Shown: in pieces, positions 21,781 to 32,751 of the stretch
Numbering within the stretch: position 1 is the first letter of the stretch
Layout of the letters: each line of letters opens with the position of its first letter
From: Rhizophagus clarus
Taxonomy: Eukaryota > Glomeromycota > Glomeromycetes > Glomerales > Glomeraceae
Length of the DNA: 64,000 nt
Assembly: GCA_015698045.1 (NCBI GenBank)
Contig: BLAL01000304.1
Location: forward strand, 62,001-126,000
Reading direction: 5' to 3'
Notes under the pieces: model-generated
Seen by the model: only the letters and a program-made list of their open reading frames with translations
Told to the model about the DNA's origin: nothing
Database searches by the model: none
Program-made: the position numbers and the translations under genes

Positions 21781-23140
21781 ATTACATTTAGATAAAAAAC
21801 AATTTAAAAAAATAATTTTTTTTTTTTTCTTTTTTGTAGTATTGCCAGACGAAAAGTATGACCAGACTATTGGAATTAAGGTAAGGGAGGGTTGGGGTGG
21901 TGTTTTTCGTTGTTGTTTTTTTTAATTAATTAATTAATTATTTTTTTTTTTTTCTTTTTTTGTAGTGTTGCCGGACGAAAAACGTGACTGGACTTTTGAA
22001 ATTAAGGTAAGGAAGGGTTGGGGGAGGTGTTTTTCGTTAGTTTTTTTATTTAATTAATTAATTATTTTTTTTTTTCTTTTTTGTAGTGTTGCCAGACGAA
22101 AAACATGACCGGACTTTTGGAATTAAGGTAAGGAGGTGTTTTTCGTTAGTTTTTTTTATTTAATTAATTAATTATTATTTTTTTTTTCTTTTTTGTAGTG
22201 TTGCCAGACGAAAAGCATGACTGGACTATTGGAATTAAGGTAAGGGAGGGTTGGGGGAGGTGTTTTTTGTTGTTTTTTTTTTAATTAATTAATTAATTAT
22301 TTTTTTGTTTGTTTTTTCTTTTTTGTAGTATTGCCAGACGAAAAGCACGACCAGACTATTGGAATTAAGGACAATTAAGGTAAGGAAGGGTTGGGTGGTG
22401 TTTTTTGTTTAATTAATTAATTATTTATTTGTTTGTTTTTTCTTTTTTGTAGTGTTGCCAGATGAAAAGCACAACCGGACTATTGGAATTAAGGTAAGGG
22501 AGGGTTGGGTGGTGTTTTTTGTTTAATTAATTATTTATTTATTTGCTTTTTTTAATTAATTATTTATTTGCTTTTTTTAATTAATTATTTATTTGCTTTT
22601 TTTAATTAATTATTTATTTGCTTTTTTTAATTAATTATTTATTTGCTTTTTTTTAATTAATTATTTATTTGCTTTTTTTAATTAATTATTTATTTGCTTT
22701 TTTTTTCTTTTTTGTAGTGTTACCAGACAAAAAGCACGACTGGACTTTTGGAATTAAGGACAATTAAGGTAAGGGAGGGTTGGGGTGGTGTTTTCGTTGT
22801 TTTTTTTAATTAATTAATTATTTGTTTGTTTTTTTTCTTTTTGTAGTATTGCCGGACGAAAAGCATGACCGGACTTTTGGAATTAAGAACAATTAAGGTA
22901 AGGGAGGGTTAGGGAGGTGTTTTTCGTTGTTTTTTTAATTAATTATTAATTTTTTTTTTTTGTAGTGTTGCCAGACGAAAAGCATGACCGGACTTTTGGA
23001 ATTAAGGACAATTAAGGTAAGGGAGGGTTGGGGTGATGTTTTTCGTTAGTTTTTTTTTTAATTAATTAATTATTTATTTTTTTTCTTTCTTTTTTGTAAT
23101 GTTGCCAGACGAAAAGCATGACTGGATTTCACAATTTAAT
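21781..23140 (+). repeat. Ten-unit tandem array of exon-like modules (period about 115-135 bp)
   Basis: Ten cores start at about 21840, 21966, 22087, 22199, 22329, 22453, 22718, 22847, 22966 and 23100. A typical unit is T-rich tract, CTTTTTTGTAG, a 41-nt core beginning TGTTGCCAGACGAAAAGCAT, then GTAAGGGAGGGTTGGGG, GTGTTTTTCGTTG and a TTAATTAATTAA spacer. The core is thus bounded by a polypyrimidine tract plus AG and by a GTAAGG donor in nearly every unit. Four units have a 10-nt core extension (ACAATTAAGG). Core frames are open: one reads LPDEKHDRTFGIK, another CCQTKSMTGLLEL. No start codon, other exons or known gene is attached, so it is annotated as a repeat and not a gene. Confidence 0.85.
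22540..22700. repeat. Nested 26-27-bp microsatellite within one spacer
   Basis: TTAATTAATTATTTATTTGC plus a T-run is repeated about seven times between modules 6 and 7. This lengthens that spacer and explains the 265-bp gap between the two cores. Confidence 0.85.
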
Positions 23141-23347
23141 ATTTTGATATTATTAAAACGATTTGTTAAATAACTTTTATAAAAGCATTCTGTGCCTTTC
23201 ATATATTGTGTATTTAAAAAAAAATTATCCTTTTATTTAATGATCATAGGGCCATTGGTGTTTCAAATCTAATGATATAACTTTTACTATTCTGTTTTAC
23301 CGAGTTTTACCGAATGTAAAATAAAATAAAAGTATATCGATCATAAT

Positions 23348-23626
23348 ATGACTTATCTGCAGCAAATGGAATTCCTTGAGACGCGGGTATGTTGTTTCTT
23401 TGAGAAGAATATCAGAATTGACTTTAAGAAATGTTCTAACGTTTCTTCTTTTTAATTTTTGTAGGTGATGAGTTCTCTGGGCTTATTGGGATACAGGTAT
23501 ATTGTTTTTGTAGAAAGGCGGCGTTCGCAAGGCTCTGTAACAACAATCATCTATTTAAAAGTCAAAGCTTTCGTACTGGTGGATTTAAATATCATGAGAT
23601 TTCAATGTCGGTTAAATGAATTTTAA
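23348..23626 (+). CDS. Short two-exon ORF downstream of the array (doubtful)
   Basis: ATG at 23348 reads MTYLQQMEFLETR to 23386. A GTATGT donor and a TTTTTGTAG acceptor (23464) join in phase 0 to a 53-codon frame (VMSSLGLLGYRYIVFVERRR onward) ending at TAA 23624-23626, for a total of 66 aa. There is no homology that I recognise. The second block also contains a GTATAT donor after GGGATACAG, so it may be another exon-like module (frame GDEFSGLIGIQ) akin to the array just upstream. Confidence 0.25.
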
Positions 23627-25142
23627 AATCATCGTCAGTAAATGATATAAAGGAAGATTCTTTGTCTCCATATTTTAAAAACAATTTTTAAAATTAAAAA
23701 TTATTAAAAGATAATGAAAATTTTGGTTATTTCTTTATTTTCAAAATTCTTTAAATATGATGGCAAATTTATACGAAACCCAGTTATTTTTGCTGCCTTA
23801 TTTAATTATTTTACATCAATAAAAAGCTTTTGGAGAATAAATAATACCATTAACAACTGCAAATAACTACAATTGTATTCATAAAACTTTTATTTGCAAC
23901 TGGTGTAAAAAGTGATGGGTTCTTAAAATAGTTGATGGGTTATAAAAAGTTATTATTATTTTAATTTTTAAGAATGAGTTGTAAAAATTTTTTTTATTTT
24001 CTGATTATTCTAAATAAGATTGATAAGATGAATGTGTAACACAATCGTATTTTGCACTGTTTACTAATTTTTTATTAAAAATTCTTAATTTAAGCTAATT
24101 CCAAGGATCGGTGCATATGCAAAATTTATAAATAACAAAAATAATCTGGCTTAATAATCACTATTTTAAGCTTGATAAAAGTTGTTTATTTTCTCTAAGA
24201 ATGAAACAATTGTTGGTTAAAAAGTTTAAAGATTTATTGAAATCAAAAAAAAATTTACACAAAATTGTCTAAATAACTGCTTTTATTAACTTGTTCTTTT
24301 TGCAAAATTACATATATTTTTGTTGTTTAAATTGTATTTAACGCCTACTTGTATTTGATAGAAAATTTTTATTTTCAAGACAACCTTTCTTGTATATGCA
24401 AGAAAAAAAAAATATTACTAAAGAGGAAATGATGATAAAAATTCTTTTTGGTGATTATGGTTACACAAAATAATTTAATTAATGATCAACAAGAGAAATG
24501 AAATTTCCACTGACTGCGGTTAGCAAATGATTAGCAATAATGCGACAATATGCCCTGTCAAGTATTTATAATATATCAATTTCGTATTTGTACCTATACC
24601 ATTGCGAATCTGATAGAAAAACCCTTAATCTTTATAGCTATGATGGCAAATAAATGGTTTTTAATTTCAAAATTTAATATGATATTATAATTTTAATTAA
24701 TATTACAACCATTAGTTGAATACCAGCAGTGTTAGATTAGTATTCAAACACAAAAATAAATAATTTAAAAAAAAAAAAATTGATATTAAGAAAAAAAAAA
24801 ATTTATATCTATTTCTACAAAAGAGAAAAAAATAATATATTTTTCTCTCCGCTAAAGTGAAATTAATAATAATATTGAGGAAAATTTATAAATCTGCGTA
24901 ATGTTCGAATAGATAAATACACCCAATAATGTCGTACCAAAAATATATATTGAGAATAAACTAGAAGCATTTGGAATGGATGATGAGATTTATTATGACA
25001 TTTATTGCTCTAATGCTATGCTTTATATAAATATAAAATTAAATTATAGTATGCACGACAGAAAATATTTATAAATTTATTCTGCCAACGATTAAAGAAG
25101 AATAAGATTTTAAGAATTACTAAATAAAGTAACCTAAGAACT
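23627..25142. other. AT-rich intergenic
   Basis: No gene, RNA or repeat was recognised. It presumably includes the 3' flank of the SH3-protein gene on the minus strand. Confidence 0.45.
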
Positions 25143-26285
25143 TTAGCTAAGATCCACTTCTGTATATCCTTCTGTATTTCCACCCATAGAACTTGATCGT
25201 TTGTTATTTTTATTTGTCTTATTGGAGGTACGATTCATATCCACACAATGACGGGGGAAAACACCTTTTATTCCACCACGTGTTTCGTTAATACCTTGTA
25301 CCCATCCATCATCATATTCAACCAATATTGTGACCGTGTCTCCTGGTTGTATATCCAACTCATCGGCCAAAGTTGGTGTATATGTTGCAATGACCGGATA
25401 TGTACCTATTGGTTTAGCTTCCTCTTCCGTCGTTTCATATGCGGAACTTTGTTGCTCCCAAGCCCTAGCTGAGCTAGACACGATACTTTTTGTCATTTCT
25501 TTGTTTTTCTTTTTCTGACTAAAGGCGAATAATCCCCCGACTAAAATGAATACCCCACCAACAGCAGCAAGACCGCCTACGGCTGCTGGTGAAACATTAC
25601 CAGTACTAACAGTTGGTACACCATATTGTGGATTTTGGTCTTGTTGATCAGAGTCATCTTTGGATAATGTAGTATCCGTCGTATCTTTAAAATTGGAGAA
25701 ACAAGATGGTAAATAAATTGGCTTATTGACCAACAAACTATTTTTTTACGAGCTCTTACCGTCTGTTTTTGGTGATGTTGCTGGTACTTTTGCATTTGGA
25801 GTTGCTGGATTTGGAGTATTTGGATCTTTAGGAGGGTGAGCTTTTAGATCTTTTGGATTTGGAGGTGGATTTGGAGGTGGATTTTGAGTTTTTGGAGGAT
25901 TTGGATCTTGAGCTTTTGGGGGATTTTGAGCTTTTGGAGGATTTGGATCTTGAACTTTTGGAGGGTTTTGATCTTTAGCTTTTGGAGGGGTAGGATCCTT
26001 AGGAGGTTGAGCATTTGGAGGATCTAGATTTTTTAGATTTTTTGGATCATTTGGAGTTTGATTGTCTTTTGGACCTGGACCTTGAACATTTTTAGCAACT
26101 GGTTCGGCTCTTCCCTGAAGGCCTCTGTACATAAAACGACCAGCACCATACCGACGTACCACCTGACCACCATGTAATAAACCATGTGACTCACTATCTA
26201 CCCCAATCGCCTCGGCATGGTGATATGATTCTGAAAGAAGGGATGTAGAAACAAGTACAAATGCGAAAAGTGATATGATACGCAT
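25143..26285 (-). CDS. Secreted/single-pass membrane protein with proline-rich ectodomain and cytosolic SH3 domain
   Basis: There are two exons, 26285-25760 and 25684-25143 (GTAAGA donor, AAAG acceptor, phase 1; 355 aa). Residues 1-20 are a signal peptide (MRIISLFAFVLVSTSLLSES). Next comes an Asn/Pro/Lys repeat (DPNPPKAQNPPKAQ and variants) of about 100 residues. A transmembrane helix follows near residue 210 (VGGLAAVGGVFILVGGLFAF) with a basic stop-transfer KKKNK. The C-terminus holds an SH3 domain: ATYTPTLADELDIQPGDTV, then VEYDDGWVQGINETRGGIKG and VFPRHCV, including the ALYDY-like start, the conserved Trp and the P of the ligand groove. Type I topology with a cytosolic SH3 resembles fungal Fus1/Sho1-like surface proteins by architecture only; orthology is not claimed. 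A role at the cell surface linked to polarity or wall sensing is an inference. Confidence 0.8.
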
Positions 26286-28037
26286 CTTTATGTATTATGG
26301 ACAATGAACAAAAACCCTTTCTATAAAATAATAAATACAAGAATTATTAAATAATAAATTACAATATATCAATCGAAATATTTTTCCAATAAATAATAAA
26401 TAAATAAATGGAGTAAATATATATACGTAAATATGAATTTTCAAATAAGCCAATTTTGTTTTTGTTTTATAAGGATAGTATTACAGACTGCAATAGACCT
26501 TTAATAAAAACGAAAAACAAAAAAAGTAAAACTTTCTCTAACCGTTCAAACTTACCCCTTTATATATACACACTGTTTAAACTCTATTAAAAAAATTGTT
26601 TTATTCTAAAAGAAAATAAGAAAAAATTGGATTGGCATTAAAGCCTTGGGAAGGAGAATGAAAGAGAGTGTTAATGGAGTAAAAGAGAGAAGCTTTGCTA
26701 ATGAGAAGCGCAGCTTTCTAGTGGCTCAATTGCACACTTTGTTTAGGAGAGGGGAGAAGAAAATTAAATATCAAGGATTTGTTTCCGAGTCTTTTTTTTG
26801 CATTTATTGCTCATTATAATTGGTAAGACACTAGATTATTTTTGGTTGTATGCTTATATTAGTACATCGGGAAATACGAGTTAATTGGATTAACGTTCTG
26901 CACATTGAACAACAAAATTAGAAAAAATATCCTCATTTTAACAGAAATTGCAGGGAACCCAAGGATTTGATGATTACGCAAAATAAATTATAATTTAATT
27001 TGTGATAGAATATCAAACGTAATTTTACAGTGGGAAATTGTAATAGGAAAGGACATAAATTACACGCATGGATGACACAAACAAACTTGAATATTTAAAA
27101 AAAGTAACTAAATATAGAGCAAGAAAGGATATATGACAGAAAGGAGGACGGATTCGTGCAAGAAGAAAATAGTATTTAAAATTGGCGTTTTTATTTATGA
27201 AACTTTATTAGGATAACTAATGATGGATTTATTAAAAACCAAACCTATTCCTTTAAGGAAAATAAAAATTTTACATGTAAATCGGTTATTATACATTCTA
27301 TTCTATACAAGGACAATGCCAAAATTTTTTTTTTTTTCGATTCTTGTTTACCCTTACTATTGTAAAGTTTAAAAAATATTATAAAAAGGATCGTTTTCAA
27401 AGCTTCATGTGTTGACATGACCTGACTAACTAGATTTTATATATTATTCATTGTAAAATTACCCAATTGGGTTAATAAAAATGGGTATAATGATTTCTAT
27501 TCTCCTTAAACTGTTACAACATAATTATAATTGATATCAGTTATTTTTATATTCTATAATAAAATATTTAATCACGGTTTTTTTTTTTTTTTGAAAGTTA
27601 ATTACTTAATTTCAGCCGAATGTGACGCAAAAAAGATAATTTCGGCCATAATTAAAGAAAAACTATATGCGATTGTTGCGTGATTGCGGCCTACAAATCA
27701 AGTGATGAGTTTTTTTTGTAAATTACTTAACAAAATAGACGCTATTACCCGAGGTGCATGATTTTTGCATTCAGTTTTTTTTTAAACGGAAGGCATGTGA
27801 CATAACAAGTGAATCAAGTGACCCGGGCAAGTGACCCAACAATAAAGTACGATTAGCAAATTAAAAATCACGTTGCCAAATTTGAATACAAGAAAATCCG
27901 TGGCTTAAATTTTAGTTTTTTATACAGTCCATTCATTCATTTTTTATATTTAAAGTTGACAACCTTCTTTAAAGTTTTTAGGTAGAGAGAAAACAAAATC
28001 AAGAAAATTTTTTTATCACTATTTTAACTTTGTCATA
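26286..28037. other. Long divergent intergenic region
   Basis: It separates the SH3 gene (-) and the mS38 gene (+). A 51-codon frame at 26658 (MKESVNGVKERSFANEKRSF) is not supported. AT-rich otherwise; no RNA gene was seen. Confidence 0.4.
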
Positions 28038-28887
28038 ATGTCGTTAATATCAAATTTGTCCCTTCGACGAATGTCGACCAACTTTCAATACGCTGGTCGT
28101 TATAAACATTATAATTGGTATAATTTTCATCGCCCGGTGGTAATGTTATATTCATCCTCGTCCTCATCCTCGTCTTCGTCTTCGTCTTCGTCTTCGAGTA
28201 CGAAGAAAAACAATACCACACCTACTGCACCACAGAAACAAGAATTACCTTTTGTGCATGTTAATCATATCCATCCACGAGATCTATTTCAAAGCACGTT
28301 CTTTGCAGAGCATAGACCATTATTAAACTTTAATGAACAAATGCAACAAAGTGAAAAGAACAAACAAGCTTTGGAAGAAGAAGGTAAATCAACATATATA
28401 TTATTAATAAAATCGCGAATTCATCGCGTTTATTTTCTGATCTACTTTCTATTGTCTATTTATTTATTTATTTATTTATTTATTTTTTAACTTTATTCTT
28501 TTTTTTTTATCAGATTATGAAGAAGAAAATTCCGGATCAAACGTTAATACCACACCGCTTAACCCTATTTCTTCTTATCTAAACTTATACCCATATCATT
28601 CCACTCAATCAATGTCTACTGATGCAGATTCAAAATCTACAGTTTATCGATGGTTGTCTCAAATAGAATTTAAGGCAAAACAAGAACAATTAGAGGAAGA
28701 ATTATCAAATAAATCATTAAAAGTAGATAGTGTAAAACCACAAGGACAATTAGTAGAATTGAGTAAAAAAGAAAAAATACGTTTATCAAATATCGTTCAA
28801 AAACGAAGATTGAAAATGAAAAAACATAAACTCAAGAAATTAAGAAAGAGAACTAGAGCATTAAGAAAGAGACTTGGAAAGATTTAA
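28038..28887 (+). CDS. Mitochondrial small-subunit ribosomal protein mS38 (COX24/AURKAIP1 family)
   Basis: There are two exons, 28038-28383 and 28514-28887 (GTAAAT donor, CAG acceptor; 239 aa). The N-terminus is basic and hydroxylated (MSLISNLSLRRMSTNF), a mitochondrial presequence type, followed by a 16-residue Ser run encoded by a TCG/TCT microsatellite. The C-terminal 30 residues contain KRRLKMKKHKLKKLRKRTRA, the hallmark of the mS38/Cox24 family (DUF1713), an extremely basic helix that lies on the 15S/12S rRNA. In yeast, Cox24 also affects COX1 mRNA maturation. The middle is poorly conserved, as usual in the family. The gene is isolated, with long intergenic regions on both sides. Confidence 0.88.
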
Positions 28888-30127
28888 TTAAAAATATGTA
28901 TATGAAAACTTTTTTCTTTTTGTTAATAATATTATAGAATTTTGGTTATATATATTTTTTTTTTTAATTTTAATATTATATTGTTTTATATTCAATTGAT
29001 TAGCTAAAACTAATATTTGTTATTGATTATAACGATTTGTAATAAATACTTTTAATATCACGTGACTATACACAAAACCGATTTAAATTGGATTTAAGTA
29101 TAAAATAAAAAATAAAACCATTAAATCAACCATAGAGGGGTTGACATTTTAATGAATACTCTGTATGACGTATTGTTTGAACTCGGCTCGGGTCATTTGC
29201 ATAAATCAATGATCATCAGTCACAAACAAGAGAGGAAACTGATAAAAGTGACGCGCGATCTTTACAATAAAAGATGATTTTATCAGTTTTGTGGGCGTAA
29301 CTGATGCGGTCATTTTATAATATTTATATTTTATTATTATTACTATAAGTTTTACATGTTCAATAAACAATAATTTCCCGCCCATTTTTATGAAAATGGA
29401 TAATGATCAATGTTTCATTCATACGTTCCTAAATAATTATATCCTTTTTATTTTCCAAACAAACATAAACAAATTATTTGCCTTTATAACCGTTAAAATA
29501 TGGATTTTATTTATTAATGAGCATGCTTGTGAATTGTGCTTTGTCATAACCATATGAATACATCATGTAAGTCAAAGATGGTGAATATAAAATAATGTGT
29601 CGCACAAAAAGTTGATCATCCTTTAAAAGGTCAACTCGATTTACATTGAAATATTCGTTATTTTATGACGTAGTGATTTAATTTATTTTACAGATTTATA
29701 ATCAATATAAAGCATATCTCGAATTATTCGGTTTGTCCTACAAATTTTTCTAACATCAAGTAGATCGATTGGCTGAAATTCAATCAACAGAAATCTGAAT
29801 TAACAGATTTTGCGACCAAAACTCTGTCAATCAAAAATAATCTTAATTTCACGATATTTTTTTTTTTTGAATCACGTGTTAAAACATTCATTAAAATCTC
29901 GTGATTTCCATAGGGGTGATTCCTCATTTTATGATTATCAACGAAAGGGTTAAAAGGTTAAACCAGACCAAGATCTTTTAATAATGGTCTTTTAAACCAT
30001 CTGCATACAGGGATTAGAATCGGCTAATTAGGTAATTACATGATACAGTAATAAATAATGATTTGATGGATCACTTTAAAACTAAAATATTAAATTAATG
30101 AAAATTTTTGTTAACATTATTTCTTAA
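28888..30127. other. Intergenic between convergent genes
   Basis: AT-rich; no ORF with coding character and no RNA gene were recognised. Confidence 0.45.
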
Positions 30128-30901
30128 CTAATTATTATTATCACTCCGTTTTTGTTCCTTTGTTGGAAATTTCCATGTTCCACTTTTTCCACCAGTTTTT
30201 TCCATAACTTTCAAATCTTCGATTATCATTTCCTTTCCCACAGATTTACACATATCAAAAATTGTCAATGCTGTTACACTAACAGCTGTAAGAGCCTCCA
30301 TTTCAACCCCTGTCTTACCTTCACATTCAACTTTTGAAATGATTTTTACAGCATAATTATCTCCTTCATCTAATTCTAATTCTACACTAACATGTGATAA
30401 TAAAATAGGGTGACATAATGGTATAATATTTCCTGTTTGTTTCGCTGCCATTATACCTGCAATTTGTGCTGTAGTCAAAACATCACCTTTTTTCATTGTA
30501 TTGGTACGAACAAGTTCAAACGCTTGTCGTCCAATATGAATTTTTCCAAACGCTGTTGCTGTACGATAAGTCGAATGTTTTGTTGAAATATTAACCATCG
30601 AAGCACCTCCACTATCAGGATCAATATGAGTTAAGGAAGGTGAATCATGTTTTGAATTGGATTTTAAATCGAGATTATTACAAGAAGGTAATTGCGAATT
30701 TTGTGGAATTGGTTTAGTAGAGTATGATGAACGAACGGAAGGGGATGATTGGCATATAATATTTTGATGATAAAAAGAAGAGAGAAGGAAGTTGCGAAAG
30801 AAACGTGGAAATTGTGATTTGGAACGAATAGGTAATGGCATGTTGTTGGATACAACCTTATTATATAAAAAGGTATTATTCGCTGATGAAATTAACGCCA
30901 T
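30128..30901 (-). CDS. Cyclic pyranopterin monophosphate synthase, MoaC/MOCS1B
   Basis: The start is taken at the ATG 30901 (MALISSANNTFLYNKVVSNN), 257 aa; the frame is open upstream to the splice acceptor at 30930. Residues 1-80 are Arg/Ser-rich without acidic residues and end near RSSYST, a mitochondrial targeting presequence. The MoaC domain follows: LTHIDPDSGGASMVNIS, KKGDVLTTAQIAGIMAAKQT, IPLCHPI, GKTGVEMEALTAVSVTALTI, DMCKSVGK and KTGGKSG. All the conserved blocks, including the LCHP and the K/GGKSG loop, are present. It converts the MoaA product into cPMP in molybdopterin synthesis. It directly follows MOCS1A on the same strand, and an intron (31071-30931) lies between them. Confidence 0.93.
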   Translation of the reverse strand: MALISSANNTFLYNKVVSNNMPLPIRSKSQFPRFFRNFLLSSFYHQNIICQSSPSVRSSYSTKPIPQNSQLPSCNNLDLKSNSKHDSPSLTHIDPDSGGASMVNISTKHSTYRTATAFGKIHIGRQAFELVRTNTMKKGDVLTTAQIAGIMAAKQTGNIIPLCHPILLSHVSVELELDEGDNYAVKIISKVECEGKTGVEMEALTAVSVTALTIFDMCKSVGKEMIIEDLKVMEKTGGKSGTWKFPTKEQKRSDNNN

Positions 30902-30930
30902 GGAATTATTATTATTATCTATTAATAAAT

Positions 30931-31117
30931 CTGAAAAAAACAATTTAAAACAAGAAAAAAAGACAACAAACTGTTTACTATCAGGAGAATGAATAAATTA
31001 ATAAATGAAATAAAAAAAAAAAATAATAATAGAATGATCATTACAAAGAGAGACGCGTTAAAATTACTAACCTGTATCGTATTTCGTTAAATTAAGTTGA
31101 AATATATACTTATCCAC
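30931..31117 (-). promoter_or_regulatory. MOCS1A-MOCS1B junction with alternative splice donors
   Basis: Two possible donors lead to the same acceptor (TTTTTTTCAG, exon from 30930). The first is ACAG|GTTAGT at 31071, downstream of the MOCS1A stop, giving a bicistronic mRNA. The second is ATTG|GTGGAT at 31117, which removes the last Gly-Gly and stop of MOCS1A and joins in phase 1 to the open frame upstream of MOCS1B, giving a fusion. Use of either is a prediction. Confidence 0.5.
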
Positions 31118-32751
31118 CAATAAGAATCATTGGCCGATTTTTAGTTCCAGCCAATTCAAACATACCTGCATGTTGCTTCTTTTTATTTTTAACAGCTGCC
31201 CCTATAATATCTAATAATTGATGGACGGGAACATTTTCGCGTAATAAATCACGTATACTGACTTCAGCATTACCAAATAGACAGACTTTTAAATTACCAT
31301 CTGCGGTAATTCTAAGTCTATTGCATGTCCCACAAAAATGATCCGACATTGAAGTTATAAATCCAAATTGACCAGTAAAACCTGGTATATAATATGTCTA
31401 TGGACAAATAATCGGACTTTATTAAACAATTGGATTAAATATGATGAAAAAAAAATATTAACAACATACTTTTGAAGTATTATGTAAATCATCCGATAAC
31501 TTTTGAATGTCATTATATCTTGTTCTAATATTATTTAGCAGTTCCCTATACGGAACTAGCTTATTTTTATTCCATTTATTTCCTTTATAAAAAATCAAAT
31601 TTTTGTAAATATCATGTGACCTCGGAAAGAAAATAAACAAATTAAATTTTTTTTTACCATCAAAAGGCATGTATTCGATAAACCTTACTTCAATAGGTTT
31701 ATTGCGCGTCAATTCAATAAAATCAAACACCTCTTGATCATTTACGCCACGCATTATTACACAATTGACTTTTAAAGGACGAAGTCCTAATGCAATTCCT
31801 TGTTCAATTGCCTCCAATACTCGCTCGAGGCCTAAATCGAATTTAAGTGGATTGGGCATTTTCTCATAAAAAATTATAACACATTGTGAAATTTATGTAC
31901 CTTTACGTCTTGAGATCAATTCAAATTTATATGGATCCAAAGTATCAAGGCTTATATTCAACAAATTCAGTCCATTCTCAACTAATTTTGGGAGTTTGCG
32001 ATTCAACGCAATGCCATTTGATGTCATAGCAATAGTTTGTAGACCTTGTGGTTTCAATTTACCTAACTCACCTATAAAAAGATGAAATTGAATATTAACA
32101 TCAAATTTCTCAAATCGATTTATTCTTCTTATTTTCGCAATAAAAATAAAAATTGAAATACCAATTAATTCGACAATATCTTTTCTTACGGTTGGTTCAC
32201 CTCCAGTTAACCTAATCTTATTGACACCTTGAGAAACGAATAGTTGCGCAATTCTTATGATCTCCTCAGTTGACAATAATTTATGAGAAGGAGTTAAGTC
32301 AACACCTTCAGCTGGCATACAATAAGTACCTATAATAATTGATATTACTAATTTTGAATTCAAACAATATATTTATAAATTTCGAACTTACACCTCAAAT
32401 TACATCGTTCTGTTATTGATATGCGAAGATAAGTATGTTGTCGATCAAATCGATCTGTTAAGAAATTGCTAAAAGGTCTTTCTTTATCGATTATTGATAT
32501 TTTTGCCTTAATTCAAATGATCAATTGAAATATTAAACACAAGCCAAATAATAAAGTTCAAGATTCGTCAATTTAATTGTGATTATAAATACCTTAACGC
32601 GCTGCTCAAGGTCATTATGTTGTAGATTAATTGTATCTATTGTTTGAACCTGTTTTGATTTTGATGTCGATGAAATTCCTCTAATAATACACGGAATCAA
32701 ATTTTTAACGTTTTTAAATGAAGTCCTAGTCAGAATGCTACAACTCATCAT
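31110..32751 (-). CDS. GTP 3',8-cyclase, MoaA/MOCS1A (radical SAM)
   Basis: There are seven exons: 32751-32593, 32516/32506-32392 (start taken at 32506), 32329-32162, 32071-31901, 31862-31658, 31582-31470 and 31397-31110. A mitochondrial-type presequence ([20 protein letters not shown]) leads. The radical-SAM motif is ERCNLRCTYCMP (C-x3-C-x2-C). Other MoaA blocks are [50 protein letters not shown] and [12 protein letters not shown]. The second 4Fe-4S site lies in [20 protein letters not shown] with a further Cys, and the protein ends ILIGG, the functional Gly-Gly tail. Junction 4/5 does not join in frame by GT-AG rules (short by one base against [14 protein letters not shown]), so the boundary near 31862-31901 is uncertain. 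The enzyme makes the first intermediate of molybdenum-cofactor synthesis in mitochondria. Confidence 0.92.

Noticed and set aside
21781-23140. Possible CRISPR array
   Set aside because: Spacers are related A/T-rich tracts and not unique sequences, repeat cores are 41-51 nt with splice-like borders, there are no cas genes, and the genome is eukaryotic.
26658-26813. 51-codon ORF beginning MKESVNGVKERSFANEKRSF
   Set aside because: No homology recognised, no splice context, and it lies in a long intergenic region; too little to call a gene.
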